DNA of 44,621 nt from an uncultured Bacilli bacterium (GCA_944363835.1 CALVVJ010000003.1:1-44621); one strand, 5' to 3'; shown: positions 1-8,862, counted from the stretch's first letter. Translations and numbers: made by a program. Notes: generated by a model not told the origin, from the letters alone.

Positions 1-67
1 TAAATTTTGTGTCTTTTTGGCATGTATATAATACCATAAAAATTTACTCTTGACAAATCTTAGAATG

Positions 68-265
68 TCATTTATCAGATGTATTTGATGACATAATCAC
101 CCGCTTTGTCTCATCATTCCAAGATAATACACCCCCATTTTCACATTTAGACAATACGCTATTAAATACGTACCCTTCTTGAGCCCATGTCACATCGCTT
201 GAAACTTGATACTCCCCAGAATCTGGACTAGTCTCATACATCATAGTCAAAGCATTTATATTCAT
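68..265 (-). pseudogene. Fragment of a TasA/pilin-like surface protein
   Basis: A 65-codon open frame with composition typical of the secreted surface proteins elsewhere in this window: rich in S, T, N and D, with aromatic residues and one cysteine (SKCENGG). It has no signal peptide, no membrane segment and no convincing ribosome binding site before its ATG. It stops at a TGA directly after NTSDK. I read it as an internal piece of a longer secreted protein that has been truncated at both ends. The gene to its right is on the same strand but separated by a terminator. A genuine small gene cannot be excluded. Confidence 0.35.
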
Positions 266-269
266 AATA

Positions 270-452
270 TTGTTTGTATCACTATTAATAATTACATTAT
301 GTCTAGTATTAAAAAATAATAAAATAAATAAATCAGAAGATTGGCAATATTCTAACGAATCTGGCCGCAGTCGTTATTTCTTTAACGATATCATTGAAAT
401 TGCCAATACTTACGATTTAGAGATTATTATTAAGGACAAAGAAAAGAAGTAA
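270..452 (+). CDS. Small hypothetical ORF, possible gene remnant
   Basis: A 60-residue frame beginning at TTG. The first 14 residues are hydrophobic and the rest is charged (ends KDKEKK). No clear Shine-Dalgarno sequence precedes it. It ends inside a strong inverted repeat that could terminate transcription from both directions, which slightly favours a real gene end here. No family recognised. It may be the 3' end of a degraded gene rather than a functional small protein. Confidence 0.25.
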   Translation: MFVSLLIITLCLVLKNNKINKSEDWQYSNESGRSRYFFNDIIEIANTYDLEIIIKDKEKK

Positions 453-477
453 AAAACTAAATCATTTTACTTCTTTT
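442..477. terminator. Bidirectional Rho-independent terminator
   Basis: Perfect 13-bp inverted repeat AAAAGAAGTAAAA / TTTTACTTCTTTT with a 10-nt loop. A-tracts and T-tracts on both sides let it act on either strand. It sits between convergent reading frames and overlaps the stop codon of the ABC transporter gene. Confidence 0.7.
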
Positions 478-2209
478 AATTTTCACTATTATATAACGTC
501 TTATATATCTCATTATTCTTCAATAATTCTTTATGTGTTCCTTCAGCTACTACCTTACCATCATCAATTAGATAAATAATATCTGCATCAATTATAGTTG
601 AAAGGCGATGAGCCACAATAACAATTGTATGATCTTTTACCAAATTATCGATTGCTTGTTTTATTTTACTTTGATTTTCATTATCTAAAGCACTTGTAGC
701 TTCATCAAATAAAATTATCTTGCTATCCTTAAGTAGTGCTCTAGCAATTGCTAACCTTTGCTTTTGACCACCACTTAAGTTTACCCCACCTTCCCCAATT
801 TTAGTATCATATTTATTTGGAAGACTCATAATATAATCATCTATTTCTGCTGCTTTACAAGCGCTCCTTATTTTCTTTAATGATAAATAAGGATCAAGCA
901 CATGAAAATTTTCTAATATAGTTTTATTAAAAATAAATGGATCTTGTCGAATTATAGCTATATTTTGATGAAAAGCATCTTCAGAAAAATCATCAATTGG
1001 ATAATTATCAATTAATATAACTCCTTGTTGTGGTTCAAAATAACGAAGTAACAAATTAAATATAGTACTTTTACCTTGTCCACTCTTACCAACAATTGCT
1101 ATCTTTTTATTGCTAGGTAAACTTAAATTAAAATCTTTTAAAACACTACCCTCTTTCTCACTATAAGCAAAAGTTACATTCTTAAATTCAATATTACCTA
1201 CAATATCAGTTTTATCTAAATTACCAAAAACAATATCAGGATAAAGACGATTGCCAAGTATTTCATCTACTCTTTCAATTGCTACTTTAGTTTTTTGCAA
1301 AGAAGAACCTAAATTCATTACCCATTCTATTAAAAAAGTAAATCGATAAATATAATAAGTCATAGCCATAAAAAAGCCAATATCACTTTTACCAACACTA
1401 ATTAATATTATACAAGTAATAAATACAATTACTTCTAATCCGTTTCCTAAAGAATAAGCTAGCGCATAATAATTTTCTTCGTCGACCATTTGTTTCTTAG
1501 TCTTAATAAAAGTTATATTAATTATCTTTTTAACTACTTCATTAATTCTTTTTCTAATACCTAAAGCTCTTATTTCCCGAATACCTCGAATAGTTTCATT
1601 AACCTCTGCAACTGTTTTATCTTTTTCTTCTGTTATCTCTTTTTGACTTTCTTTAATAAGAGGTAAAAACTTCTTAGAAAAAAGATAAAATATACTAAAA
1701 TACAATAATATTTCTAAAGCCACTATCCAAGAATTAAATAAAACATAGATAAATATTAATAAAGCTGTAAATAAAGTGGTAAACACATTGATAAATTGCC
1801 GAAATGTTTCGGTTATCGTCGAAGAATCATTAACAACCCGATTGATAAGTTCACCACTCGTCTTTTCTTCAAAAGCCCGAGCAGGGAGTAAACCCACTTT
1901 ATAATAAACCCCATAGCCAATTCTTTCCATTGTATTGCTACAAGCTTTCTTTATACAAATTTTTCCCAACCTATCAAATATTAAGTTATCCAATAATGCC
2001 ATAATTAAATAAAAAAGCAAAATCATCACTGCTATAAAAAAATGTCCCTCAGTTGCCTTTTGTGTCGCTTCTCCAATTAAATAACCGTATAGTACTCCTA
2101 AAATTGCACTAATAAAGATAAAAATAAAAGATTTAATAAAAAGCTTTTTCTCACTTCCAAAATACTTTTTAAAAAATCTTACTATTTCTCTAAATTTCAT
2201 CTTACTCAC
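476..2209 (-). CDS. ABC exporter, fused permease and ATPase
   Basis: 577 residues, the usual size for a half-transporter of the MsbA/MDR type. The N-terminal half (about 20-290) has five to six hydrophobic segments of an ABC membrane domain. The C-terminal half has Walker A (GKSGQGKST), the LSGGQKQR signature, Walker B with the following glutamate (IILFDEATSALD) and the H-loop (IVAHRLST). It should work as a dimer in the cytoplasmic membrane exporting a lipid, peptide or drug; the substrate cannot be told. The frame opens with GTG (MSKM) and overlaps the mutS stop by 8 bp, so it is probably translationally coupled to mutS. The internal ATG at codon 4 is an alternative start. Confidence 0.9.
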   Translation of the reverse strand: MSKMKFREIVRFFKKYFGSEKKLFIKSFIFIFISAILGVLYGYLIGEATQKATEGHFFIAVMILLFYLIMALLDNLIFDRLGKICIKKACSNTMERIGYGVYYKVGLLPARAFEEKTSGELINRVVNDSSTITETFRQFINVFTTLFTALLIFIYVLFNSWIVALEILLYFSIFYLFSKKFLPLIKESQKEITEEKDKTVAEVNETIRGIREIRALGIRKRINEVVKKIINITFIKTKKQMVDEENYYALAYSLGNGLEVIVFITCIILISVGKSDIGFFMAMTYYIYRFTFLIEWVMNLGSSLQKTKVAIERVDEILGNRLYPDIVFGNLDKTDIVGNIEFKNVTFAYSEKEGSVLKDFNLSLPSNKKIAIVGKSGQGKSTIFNLLLRYFEPQQGVILIDNYPIDDFSEDAFHQNIAIIRQDPFIFNKTILENFHVLDPYLSLKKIRSACKAAEIDDYIMSLPNKYDTKIGEGGVNLSGGQKQRLAIARALLKDSKIILFDEATSALDNENQSKIKQAIDNLVKDHTIVIVAHRLSTIIDADIIYLIDDGKVVAEGTHKELLKNNEIYKTLYNSEN

Positions 2210-4754
2210 CCTTTTTAATCTTTTCTTTTAATTCAAATAGATAATTAAGTGCTGCAATTGGGGTCATATTCATAATATCTATTTTCTCTATTTCCTTTTT
2301 TATTATATCATCTTTTGGCTTTTCTTGAAAGAAATCCATACTAAGTTGTACTCTTTCTTCCGGATTCTTTTTCTTAGCATTAGTTTCATATTCATTTAGT
2401 ATTTCACTAGCTCTTTTAAGTAATTCCTCTGGCATTTTTGCAAGCCTTGCCACATGAATCCCATAACTTTTATCGACAGCCCCACTTTTAACTTTATGCA
2501 AAAATGTTATAGTATCACCATTATCTACTGCACTAACATGGACATTTTTAATATTTTTAAACTTCTTATCTAACCTAGTAAGTTCATGATAATGTGTCGA
2601 AAACAAAGTATAAGCTTTAATATTTTCACTAATGTATTCTAGTATTGCTTGGGCCAAACTCATTCCATCATAAGTTGCTGTTCCTCTTCCTAATTCATCA
2701 AACAATATCAAAGAATTGCTTGTTGCATTGCATATTGCATTTCTAGCTTCCTTCATTTCCACCATAAAAGTTGATTCACCACTAACTAAATCATCACTAG
2801 CTCCAATTCTAGTAAAAATTTTATCTACAATAGGCAAATTAGCACTAGCCGCCGGCACAAAAGAACCAATCTGTGCCATTATAACAATAATCGCCAGTTG
2901 GCGCATATAAGTTGACTTACCACTCATATTAGGCCCTGTAATAAGTAAGGTATTAATTCCATTTTCCATTACACAATCATTAGGAACATATTCTTCTTTA
3001 CTGACAATTTCCACAACTGGATGTCTACCATCTTTTATATTGATAATTCCATCATCATTTATCGTTGGCTTGACAAAATTATATTCTTCGCTACAAACCG
3101 CTAAAGAAAGCATACAATCGATTTCACTCAAAGCATCAGCAGTTTTATTTAAACTAGGAACTTCTAACTTAATTTTATTCCTAATTTCACAAAACAAATT
3201 ATATTCTAAATCGATAATATTTTCTTCTGCATTCAAAATAAGTGACTCTTTTTCTTTTAATTCTGGAGAAATATATCTCTCACAATTAGTTAAAGTTTGT
3301 TTACGGTACCAATTAAACTCATCTTTAACTTGATCTTTACTTCCATTTGGTACTTCAATATAATAACCAAAAACTTTATTAAATCCTACTTTTAAATTTT
3401 TAATTCCTGTTTGTTCCTTTACTTTAGCTTCAAAGCTTGCCACAAAATCTTTACCACCACTACGAATACTTCTAAGTTCATCTAACTCTTCATTATAACC
3501 AGTTTTAATAATATACCCTTCCCTTACACTAATCGGTGGGTCTTCACTAATTGCTTTATCTAATAAATTAAAAACTTCACTGTGTGTAGCAAACTCATAA
3601 TCAAAGTCTAACTTAGCAATTATTTCTTTTATCTTTGGTAATACTGCTAAACTATTTTTAAGTTGTAATAAATCCCTTGCATTTAAACTACCATTAATAA
3701 CTTTACCAGATAATCTTTCAATATCATAAACTTCATACAATAAATTTCTCAGTTCATCTTTTAATAAAAATTCATTATTTAATTTTTCAATCTTAGCATA
3801 TCTTTCTAACAAAATATCCTTATTCTTTAAAGGATTCAATATCCAACTTTTAAGTTTTCTACTTCCCATAGCAGTCTTACATTTATCAAGTAACCAAACT
3901 AAAGAATATGTTCTTTCTTTTAACCTAATAGTTTCTACTAGCTCTAAATTTCTAACTGTATGAACATCCATTTCCACATAATCATTTTTCTTAATTATCT
4001 CCAAATGATTAATATGACTCAAATCTTTTAATTGTCTTACACTTAAATAATAAAATAGATGTTCTACTCCACTACGTACTCTAACATCCAAAATTGTACT
4101 TAGAAACTCTGTATATTTATCCGTTAAAAACTCACTATTAATTGTTACTTCAATATTATAAGTATTCTTAAGTAAATCTATTAAAGCAGTATTAAGATTA
4201 TCTAACAAGACTACTTCTTTAATATTATAATTTAGTATTTCATTTAATAAAGTATCCATATTATTAGGAATACTCAAACTAGCCAAATAACTAGTTGAAA
4301 TATCCAAAATAGTTATATTAATTATATCTTGAAAGAACAATACACTAGCAATATAAGATGAATCTCTTTCATTAAGTAAGTCATTATCAGCAATAGTCCC
4401 TTTACTTATGACATCGACAATTCCTCTTTTAACCATTCTATTTCCTGTTGTTTTTGGATCCTCTAACTGTTCACATATTGCTACTCTATATCCTTTATTA
4501 ACTAATTTTTCAATATAAGTTTTCACATTATTATGTGGAACACCACACATTGGAACCCTCTCTTCTAAACCTGCAACTCGGCCTGTAAGAGTAAGTTCTA
4601 ATTCTCTTGATGCAATTAAAGCATCATCAAAAAACATTTCATAAAAGTCCCCTAAGCGATAAAAGACAAGTTCTTCTGAATACTTATCCTTAATTTCCAT
4701 ATATTGAGCCATCATTGGACTTAATTTATTTCTATCAACTTCACTACGTTTCAT
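2202..4754 (-). CDS. mutS: DNA mismatch repair protein MutS
   Basis: 850 residues, the full length of MutS. The N-terminus SPMMAQYMEIKDKY begins the mismatch-binding domain, and RLGDFYEMFFDDA contains the conserved F-x-E that stacks on the mismatch. The C-terminal ATPase has Walker A (GPNMSGKSTY), Walker B (LILFDELGRGT) and the FSTHYHEL motif, followed by a helix-turn-helix dimerisation region. It binds mismatches after replication and recruits MutL; no mutL is in this window. An AGGAG site lies 9 nt before the ATG and a TATAAT-like -10 box lies at about 4777-4782. The ABC exporter gene follows with overlap. Confidence 0.97.
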   Translation of the reverse strand: MKRSEVDRNKLSPMMAQYMEIKDKYSEELVFYRLGDFYEMFFDDALIASRELELTLTGRVAGLEERVPMCGVPHNNVKTYIEKLVNKGYRVAICEQLEDPKTTGNRMVKRGIVDVISKGTIADNDLLNERDSSYIASVLFFQDIINITILDISTSYLASLSIPNNMDTLLNEILNYNIKEVVLLDNLNTALIDLLKNTYNIEVTINSEFLTDKYTEFLSTILDVRVRSGVEHLFYYLSVRQLKDLSHINHLEIIKKNDYVEMDVHTVRNLELVETIRLKERTYSLVWLLDKCKTAMGSRKLKSWILNPLKNKDILLERYAKIEKLNNEFLLKDELRNLLYEVYDIERLSGKVINGSLNARDLLQLKNSLAVLPKIKEIIAKLDFDYEFATHSEVFNLLDKAISEDPPISVREGYIIKTGYNEELDELRSIRSGGKDFVASFEAKVKEQTGIKNLKVGFNKVFGYYIEVPNGSKDQVKDEFNWYRKQTLTNCERYISPELKEKESLILNAEENIIDLEYNLFCEIRNKIKLEVPSLNKTADALSEIDCMLSLAVCSEEYNFVKPTINDDGIINIKDGRHPVVEIVSKEEYVPNDCVMENGINTLLITGPNMSGKSTYMRQLAIIVIMAQIGSFVPAASANLPIVDKIFTRIGASDDLVSGESTFMVEMKEARNAICNATSNSLILFDELGRGTATYDGMSLAQAILEYISENIKAYTLFSTHYHELTRLDKKFKNIKNVHVSAVDNGDTITFLHKVKSGAVDKSYGIHVARLAKMPEELLKRASEILNEYETNAKKKNPEERVQLSMDFFQEKPKDDIIKKEIEKIDIMNMTPIAALNYLFELKEKIKKGE

Positions 4755-4796
4755 ACTACAAAAACTCCTAAGTAGTATTATAACACGTATTTTTAT

Positions 4797-6497
4797 TTAT
4801 TTTAACAAATTTTTCCTTCTAGGCAAGATAAATTCTAATCTAGCATAATTAATTCCTGTATCAGGAATATCAACTTCAATAAGTTCATTAGTAACAGTTA
4901 CCGTAATAACTTGTTTATCTTTTGTTATATCTATCTCAACTAATTCCTGAGTTATTTGATACCCCAAACTAGCCTTTGTTTCTTTTAAATAATACTTTCC
5001 TAAATCCAAATTATCTATTACTATTTTCCCCTCAGAATTAGTTTCCTTTTTAGTAACTTCTTCCATCTTATCATTATATAAAGTAAATTCTGTATTTTCT
5101 AAAGGCTCATTATTACTATTAACCTTTAATATTTCGATACTACCTTTTTCTTTTTTATTAACTAATTTAATTGTTACTGGTTTAATATTATTATCTTCAT
5201 CTAACTCTAAATCTATTTTATATTCTGTATCATCCAATATATAGCCATCTAAAGTAGCTAGTTCTTTCAAAATATATTTTCCCCTAATTAAATTTTCAAA
5301 AGTTATTCTGCCTTCCTCATCACTTACTTGAATATCTACTAAAGTTCCATCTAAATTATATAAACCAATTGTAACTCCAGGTAAAACACTATCATTTTCA
5401 TCAACTTTTAACACCTCTATTTTCCCAACCACTGGATAGTTAGCAAATTCAATTACTATTTCTTTTTCTTTGTCTACTTCAAAATATACTTCAGTTTCAT
5501 TTATTACATATCCAGGAATAGTTTGTTCCTTCACTTCGACAATTTTATATGTTCCTTTACCAAATATATAATCAGTTTCTAAAATTCCCTCTTCATTAGT
5601 TTCTCCCTCAAAAACTAATTCATTAGTATCACTATTATATATTTGAAATTTTATTCCCGCTATTTTAAGCATTTCATTACTAATAGCATCAACTTTTAAA
5701 AGTTTTATTTTCGCACCAACTACATTGATTGTAATTGGTACTTCAACATCATCAATATTACCCGCACATAAAACATTTTGACTATTGCCATCCGCATAAA
5801 CTATCGGCATATCATTAAAATTATTACTTACTTTTTTTAGTGTTACACTCTTGCTTCCAACTACATCACCAGTAACTACTAGTTCATTACCATTAATTTT
5901 TATATTATCATCTACTACTTCATAATTGCTTAAACAATCATTTTCATCTTTAAAACTTTTTGTTTCTCCTAACATAACTTCGATTTTATCAAATTTTGGT
6001 GTAATATAATGCTCATTTACTAAACTTTCTATTTCTTCAATTTCTAAAGCATAAAGTGTTAAATCATTTTCTCCTCCAAGCGTCTTAGTAAAATAAAACT
6101 GGGCATCCGGTTCAACTTCTCGCCAAATCATCATTTGAGTAATATAATACCAATAATCTTCTGTATGATTTTCATAGCCATAACCATAATAAGCAATCAA
6201 AGAAATTTTCTTCCATACTTCGTCACTTATATTTAAAATATCAGCATAATCACTAGTATAACTTGTATACGTATAATTATCGATTAAAGCTACAAATGGC
6301 TCTACACAATAAACCGCTTTGTTATCACTAGCTCGCCTTATAAAACCTCCTTGCTTAACAGTCTCCTTACCACTACTATCTATTTTTCTAATAAACATGC
6401 CAGGTATTTTATCACCGACATAAATTTTCTCCGTCGCCGCATCAACACTTATTACCCCTAAGAAAAAAACTACTAAAATCAATAATTTTTTTAACAT
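4797..6497 (-). CDS. Thioester-domain surface adhesin with SpaA-like repeats
   Basis: 566 residues when started at the ATG at 6497, which sits behind GAGGAGAGG; the longer frame begins inside that ribosome binding site. Residues 1-21 form a signal peptide (hydrophobic stretch ending VDA-A). Residues about 25-190 look like a TED thioester domain: Cys64 in AVYCVEPF and Gln121 in ITQMMIW are the residues that would form the Cys-Gln thioester used to bind host surfaces covalently. Three SpaA/prealbumin-like repeats follow (about 265-350, 360-450, 455-540), each opening with a G-x-I-E/K-L/V-L-K-V strand. The C-terminus has DIPDTG, resembling an LPxTG sorting signal, but the segment after it is short and charged rather than a membrane span, so anchoring may be impaired. 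No sortase gene is in the window. Confidence 0.8.
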   Translation of the reverse strand: MLKKLLILVVFFLGVISVDAATEKIYVGDKIPGMFIRKIDSSGKETVKQGGFIRRASDNKAVYCVEPFVALIDNYTYTSYTSDYADILNISDEVWKKISLIAYYGYGYENHTEDYWYYITQMMIWREVEPDAQFYFTKTLGGENDLTLYALEIEEIESLVNEHYITPKFDKIEVMLGETKSFKDENDCLSNYEVVDDNIKINGNELVVTGDVVGSKSVTLKKVSNNFNDMPIVYADGNSQNVLCAGNIDDVEVPITINVVGAKIKLLKVDAISNEMLKIAGIKFQIYNSDTNELVFEGETNEEGILETDYIFGKGTYKIVEVKEQTIPGYVINETEVYFEVDKEKEIVIEFANYPVVGKIEVLKVDENDSVLPGVTIGLYNLDGTLVDIQVSDEEGRITFENLIRGKYILKELATLDGYILDDTEYKIDLELDEDNNIKPVTIKLVNKKEKGSIEILKVNSNNEPLENTEFTLYNDKMEEVTKKETNSEGKIVIDNLDLGKYYLKETKASLGYQITQELVEIDITKDKQVITVTVTNELIEVDIPDTGINYARLEFILPRRKNLLK

Positions 6498-6547
6498 AAA
6501 TCCTCTCCTCAATTATAAATATACTAAATACTACAATAAAATCACAT

Positions 6548-6606
6548 AATTATATTTACCTCCTTTCACTTATATATATCTGTAAAAAAAGTCAATTTCC
6601 TTTTTT
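6548..6606 (-). repeat. Copy of an rpn 5'-leader sequence upstream of the adhesin gene
   Basis: This stretch closely matches 8780-8837, which lies just upstream of the rpn N-terminal remnant. It includes a GGAGG site and a following ATG that is at once stopped by TGA. The leader of an Rpn-family gene has therefore been left, without its gene, upstream of the adhesin gene, where it may supply promoter or leader sequence. Confidence 0.5.
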
Positions 6607-6608
6607 TT

Positions 6609-6647
6609 CATAAAAAAAAGTTCAAATAATCATAAATTATTTGAACT
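6609..6647 (-). terminator. Rho-independent terminator after the rpn fragment
   Basis: 11-bp stem (6620-6630 with 6636-6646, loop CATAA). Read on the minus strand it is followed by a run of eight T. It would end transcription coming from the rpn fragment before the adhesin gene. Confidence 0.75.
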
Positions 6648-6666
6648 CCAACACTCTTTCTTCACT

Positions 6667-7230
6667 TTATAACATCATTATCTGCTTTTTAGATAATTCT
6701 GTTATCTTAGAAATTAAATCTATTGCTATGCCATTTTCTTTCATCTTTTTAGCATTTTCTCGATTACTTTGTTCAATACCTTCAGCACGACCCAAAGTTT
6801 GTCCTTCTTCTAATGCTTCTTCTCTTATGGCATTCTTGATAAATTCATTTTCCATTTCCACATCATAATCTAAATATATCTTTCCATTCTCTAAATCATT
6901 CCGTGTCTTTTCTGCTTTCATTAATATCTCGTCTCCTTCTATAAATTTTTCTATTTCTTCTTTACTTTCTCTACTCATTAGTAGATATAATAATCTCTTG
7001 CTTTGTTTACTTATTGTAACTTTACTATACCAAAGTTCTTTTATCTTTTCAAGATTAAATTCTAAATACGCTAAATGTCCAGTTAATCTTCTTCCTACTT
7101 CATTTATTATCTTATATTCACTTTCACCAAGATTACATCTCATATCTCTACGATTATAAGCATTGATAAACACTAATATTACCTTCTTACCATTAAATTC
7201 AATTACTCCATCTTTATTAGTATAAAACAT
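6667..7230 (-). pseudogene. C-terminal part of an Rpn-family PD-(D/E)XK nuclease/transposase
   Basis: 187 residues with the tail typical of Rpn (recombination-promoting nuclease) / PD-(D/E)XK family transposase proteins. After RRLTGHLAYLEF comes a helical region rich in K and E, a stretch like EEALEEGQTLGRAEGIEQ, and a final I-S-x-I-T-x-L-S-x-x-Q-I motif. The N-terminal nuclease half is missing from this frame. A recognisable N-terminal half lies on the same strand at about 8549-8766, beyond the Abi_2 cassette. The first 151 bp of this frame are repeated there at about 97 % identity, so one rpn gene appears to have been split by the cassette. The ATG at 7230 is internal to the original protein, so a functional product is unlikely. 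Confidence 0.7.
7080..7230 (-). repeat. 151-bp direct repeat of rpn sequence, left copy
   Basis: Nearly identical (4 differences counted) to 8398-8548 and in the same orientation. Both copies begin at the MFYTNKDG codons. Together they bracket the Abi_2 gene and its RNA elements. Confidence 0.9.
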
Positions 7231-7308
7231 TTTATTAAATATATGATTGGAAAGCTATTATAAAATCAATTTAGATGCTAAATTATCAACATTTAGTCTT
7301 AAAAACAT

Positions 7309-7332
7309 AAAAACCTAGTCGTAAAAACTAGG
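7309..7332 (-). terminator. Terminator of the Abi_2/RNA unit
   Basis: CCTAGT / ACTAGG 6-bp stem followed on the minus strand by TTTTTATGTTTTT. It directly follows the downstream RNA copy, so a transcript from the promoter at 8336-8364 would end here. Confidence 0.7.
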
Positions 7333-7337
7333 ATTTG

Positions 7338-7377
7338 AATGACTTAGAGCTTCTAAAGTTTTCTAAGCACCACTCAT
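7338..7377 (-). ncRNA. Downstream copy of the Abi_2-associated hairpin RNA
   Basis: Read on the minus strand it begins TGAGTGGTGC, forms a 6-bp stem (CTTAGA / TCTAAG in plus-strand order) around a CTT-AAG inner stem, and ends GTCATT. The copy at 8292-8332 on the other side of the gene has the same plan, and two stem pairs change on both sides at once (C-G to T-A and G-C to A-T). That covariation supports a folded RNA. Structured RNAs called abiF are known near abi genes; I assign this by position and structure only. Confidence 0.6.
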
Positions 7378-7397
7378 TAATATTATATTATAAACAT

Positions 7398-8273
7398 TTA
7401 AATATATACATTAGGATAACCCATAATTCTTAAAATACTTTTAATGTCTATAGAATTTAACTTATTATCTAACTTATTTATTTCTTTTTCTATTGATTTT
7501 ACTAAACTATTATATTGCCTTTTATCTAAAATGATTTGCATCGCTTTAATCATCATGTATAAATTCGTAAGATTATCCTTAGCTACATAATTAGCATCAA
7601 TCTCTTTAAATTTTAAAGTATATTTATCTCTATAACAAAATAGGCGATCATTATGAGCACAAATATTCCTAATATTAGTTAAACATCTTAATATTTGTTT
7701 TAACAATACATCTGATATTTTAAATTTCTTTGCTATTATTTGCCTATCACTTTGTTTTAACAAACCATAATAGCTACTAATAACTCCAAATGTTAATATT
7801 TTAGTTAAAACAAACGGTGGAATAAAACCATAATTATCTTTATAATGAGTAATTGCAAGATGAATACCGTAATTATGATTAATGACCTCATTTATTTTAT
7901 CAATCAATCTCTTTCTAACAATTAAGTTAGCCTTACTATCTAAGTTATTAATATTTAAATAAGCCTTTATACCATAAACATTAGAAATATGATTTGATAT
8001 CAAAGATTTAATAAAAGATTCAACTTCTAAAGCATATTTTAACATTATTAATTTCAAGTTTTTATCAAAATCATATAAAGCATATATTTCTTCAAAAGAA
8101 ACATTGTGAAAATAATTATTATTAGAATCCTTAAAATTATATTTATAACTATTAACTATAGAATAATAAGTATATTTTTCTAATTTTTTCAAAGCAAATT
8201 TTCTATTTTTAATAATAACGTTCTTGGTTTCTAAATAATTTAATAATCCTTCATCTGTTTTATATTGCTTCAT
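7398..8273 (-). CDS. Abi_2 (AbiD/AbiF) family HEPN abortive-infection protein
   Basis: 291 residues. The N-terminus (KTDEGLLNYLETKNVII) and the NVSFEEIYALYDFDKNLK segment are typical of the Abi_2 family. R202-N-I-C-A-H207 is the R-x4-H motif of HEPN ribonucleases, with the usual following N-D-R-L-F. Such proteins are thought to cleave RNA and arrest the cell on phage attack. A consensus promoter at 8336-8364 and a hairpin RNA lie in its 5' leader, and a second copy of the RNA lies after its stop. The ribosome binding site is GGGGG, 6 nt from the ATG. By analogy with RNA-controlled HEPN toxins I infer that the RNA acts as antitoxin or guide. The cassette interrupts an rpn gene. Confidence 0.85.
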   Translation of the reverse strand: MKQYKTDEGLLNYLETKNVIIKNRKFALKKLEKYTYYSIVNSYKYNFKDSNNNYFHNVSFEEIYALYDFDKNLKLIMLKYALEVESFIKSLISNHISNVYGIKAYLNINNLDSKANLIVRKRLIDKINEVINHNYGIHLAITHYKDNYGFIPPFVLTKILTFGVISSYYGLLKQSDRQIIAKKFKISDVLLKQILRCLTNIRNICAHNDRLFCYRDKYTLKFKEIDANYVAKDNLTNLYMMIKAMQIILDKRQYNSLVKSIEKEINKLDNKLNSIDIKSILRIMGYPNVYI

Positions 8274-8291
8274 ATTCCCCCTGAAATTAAA

Positions 8292-8332
8292 AATGACCTA
8301 GGACTTCAAAAGTTTCCTAGGCACTACTCAAT
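8292..8332 (-). ncRNA. Upstream copy of the Abi_2-associated hairpin RNA
   Basis: On the minus strand it starts GAGTAGTGC at about the position expected for the first transcribed base of the promoter at 8336-8364. The arms CCTAGG / CCTAGG enclose an ACTT / AAGT inner stem, and it ends GTCATT, just before the ribosome binding site of the Abi_2 gene. It has the same architecture as the copy at 7338-7377. It may be processed from the mRNA leader as an RNA antitoxin. Confidence 0.65.
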
Positions 8333-8335
8333 GAA

Positions 8336-8364
8336 ACTATATCAGATATCAATGATGTTGTCAA
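8336..8364 (-). promoter_or_regulatory. Promoter of the Abi_2 RNA and gene
   Basis: TTGACA (8359-8364), 17-bp spacer, TATAGT (8336-8341) on the minus strand. It is a near-consensus housekeeping promoter whose start site would coincide with the first base of the hairpin RNA. Confidence 0.8.
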
Positions 8365-8397
8365 TTGTTTTTCAAGCTTAAATGCTAAATATCTGTG

Positions 8398-8548
8398 CAG
8401 TTAATCTTCTTCCTACTTCATTTATTATCTTATATTCACTTTCACCAAGATTACATCTCATATCTCTACGACTATAAGCATTGATAAACACCAATATTAC
8501 CTTCTTACCATTAAATTCGATTACTCCATCTTTATTGGTATAAAACAT
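8398..8548 (-). repeat. 151-bp direct repeat of rpn sequence, right copy
   Basis: Same orientation and length as 7080-7230, about 97 % identical. It marks the right-hand boundary of the Abi_2 cassette. Confidence 0.9.
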
Positions 8549-8766
8549 AATGTTTAAAATATTATATTACCTACTTCGATTATTACATCACTTCGCATTA
8601 ACCTTTTAATATTACTAACTCTACATCCAAATACTTCATATTCTTTATTACATAATCATATTCCATATGTAATATATCTGCAATTATGCCAGCAACATAA
8701 TACCTAGTAGAATCATCTTTAAAGAAGAATTTAAAACCGACATTTATTGTAAGATACCCGATATCT
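8398..8766 (-). pseudogene. N-terminal remnant of an Rpn-family gene
   Basis: Read on the minus strand, 8766 to about 8600 encodes FKFFFKDDSTRYYVAGII and then DILHMEYDYVIKNMKYLD, the N-terminal pattern of Rpn / PD-(D/E)XK family proteins. The frame then breaks. A second frame gives RSDVIIEVGN, the conserved D-x-x-I-E-V-G core strand, with the residues expected between them missing. After another break comes the 151-bp block (8398-8548) that is repeated at 7080-7230. It is the 5' half of the gene whose 3' half is at 6667-7230, and it is clearly non-functional. It fills the gap between the Abi_2 promoter and the type III toxin gene. Confidence 0.65.
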
Positions 8767-8862
8767 ACACTTGTGCCACAATTATATTTACCACATTCAC
8801 TTATATATATCTGGAAAAAGAGGCAATTTCCTTTTTTATTGGAAATTTTTTTAATATACTTT

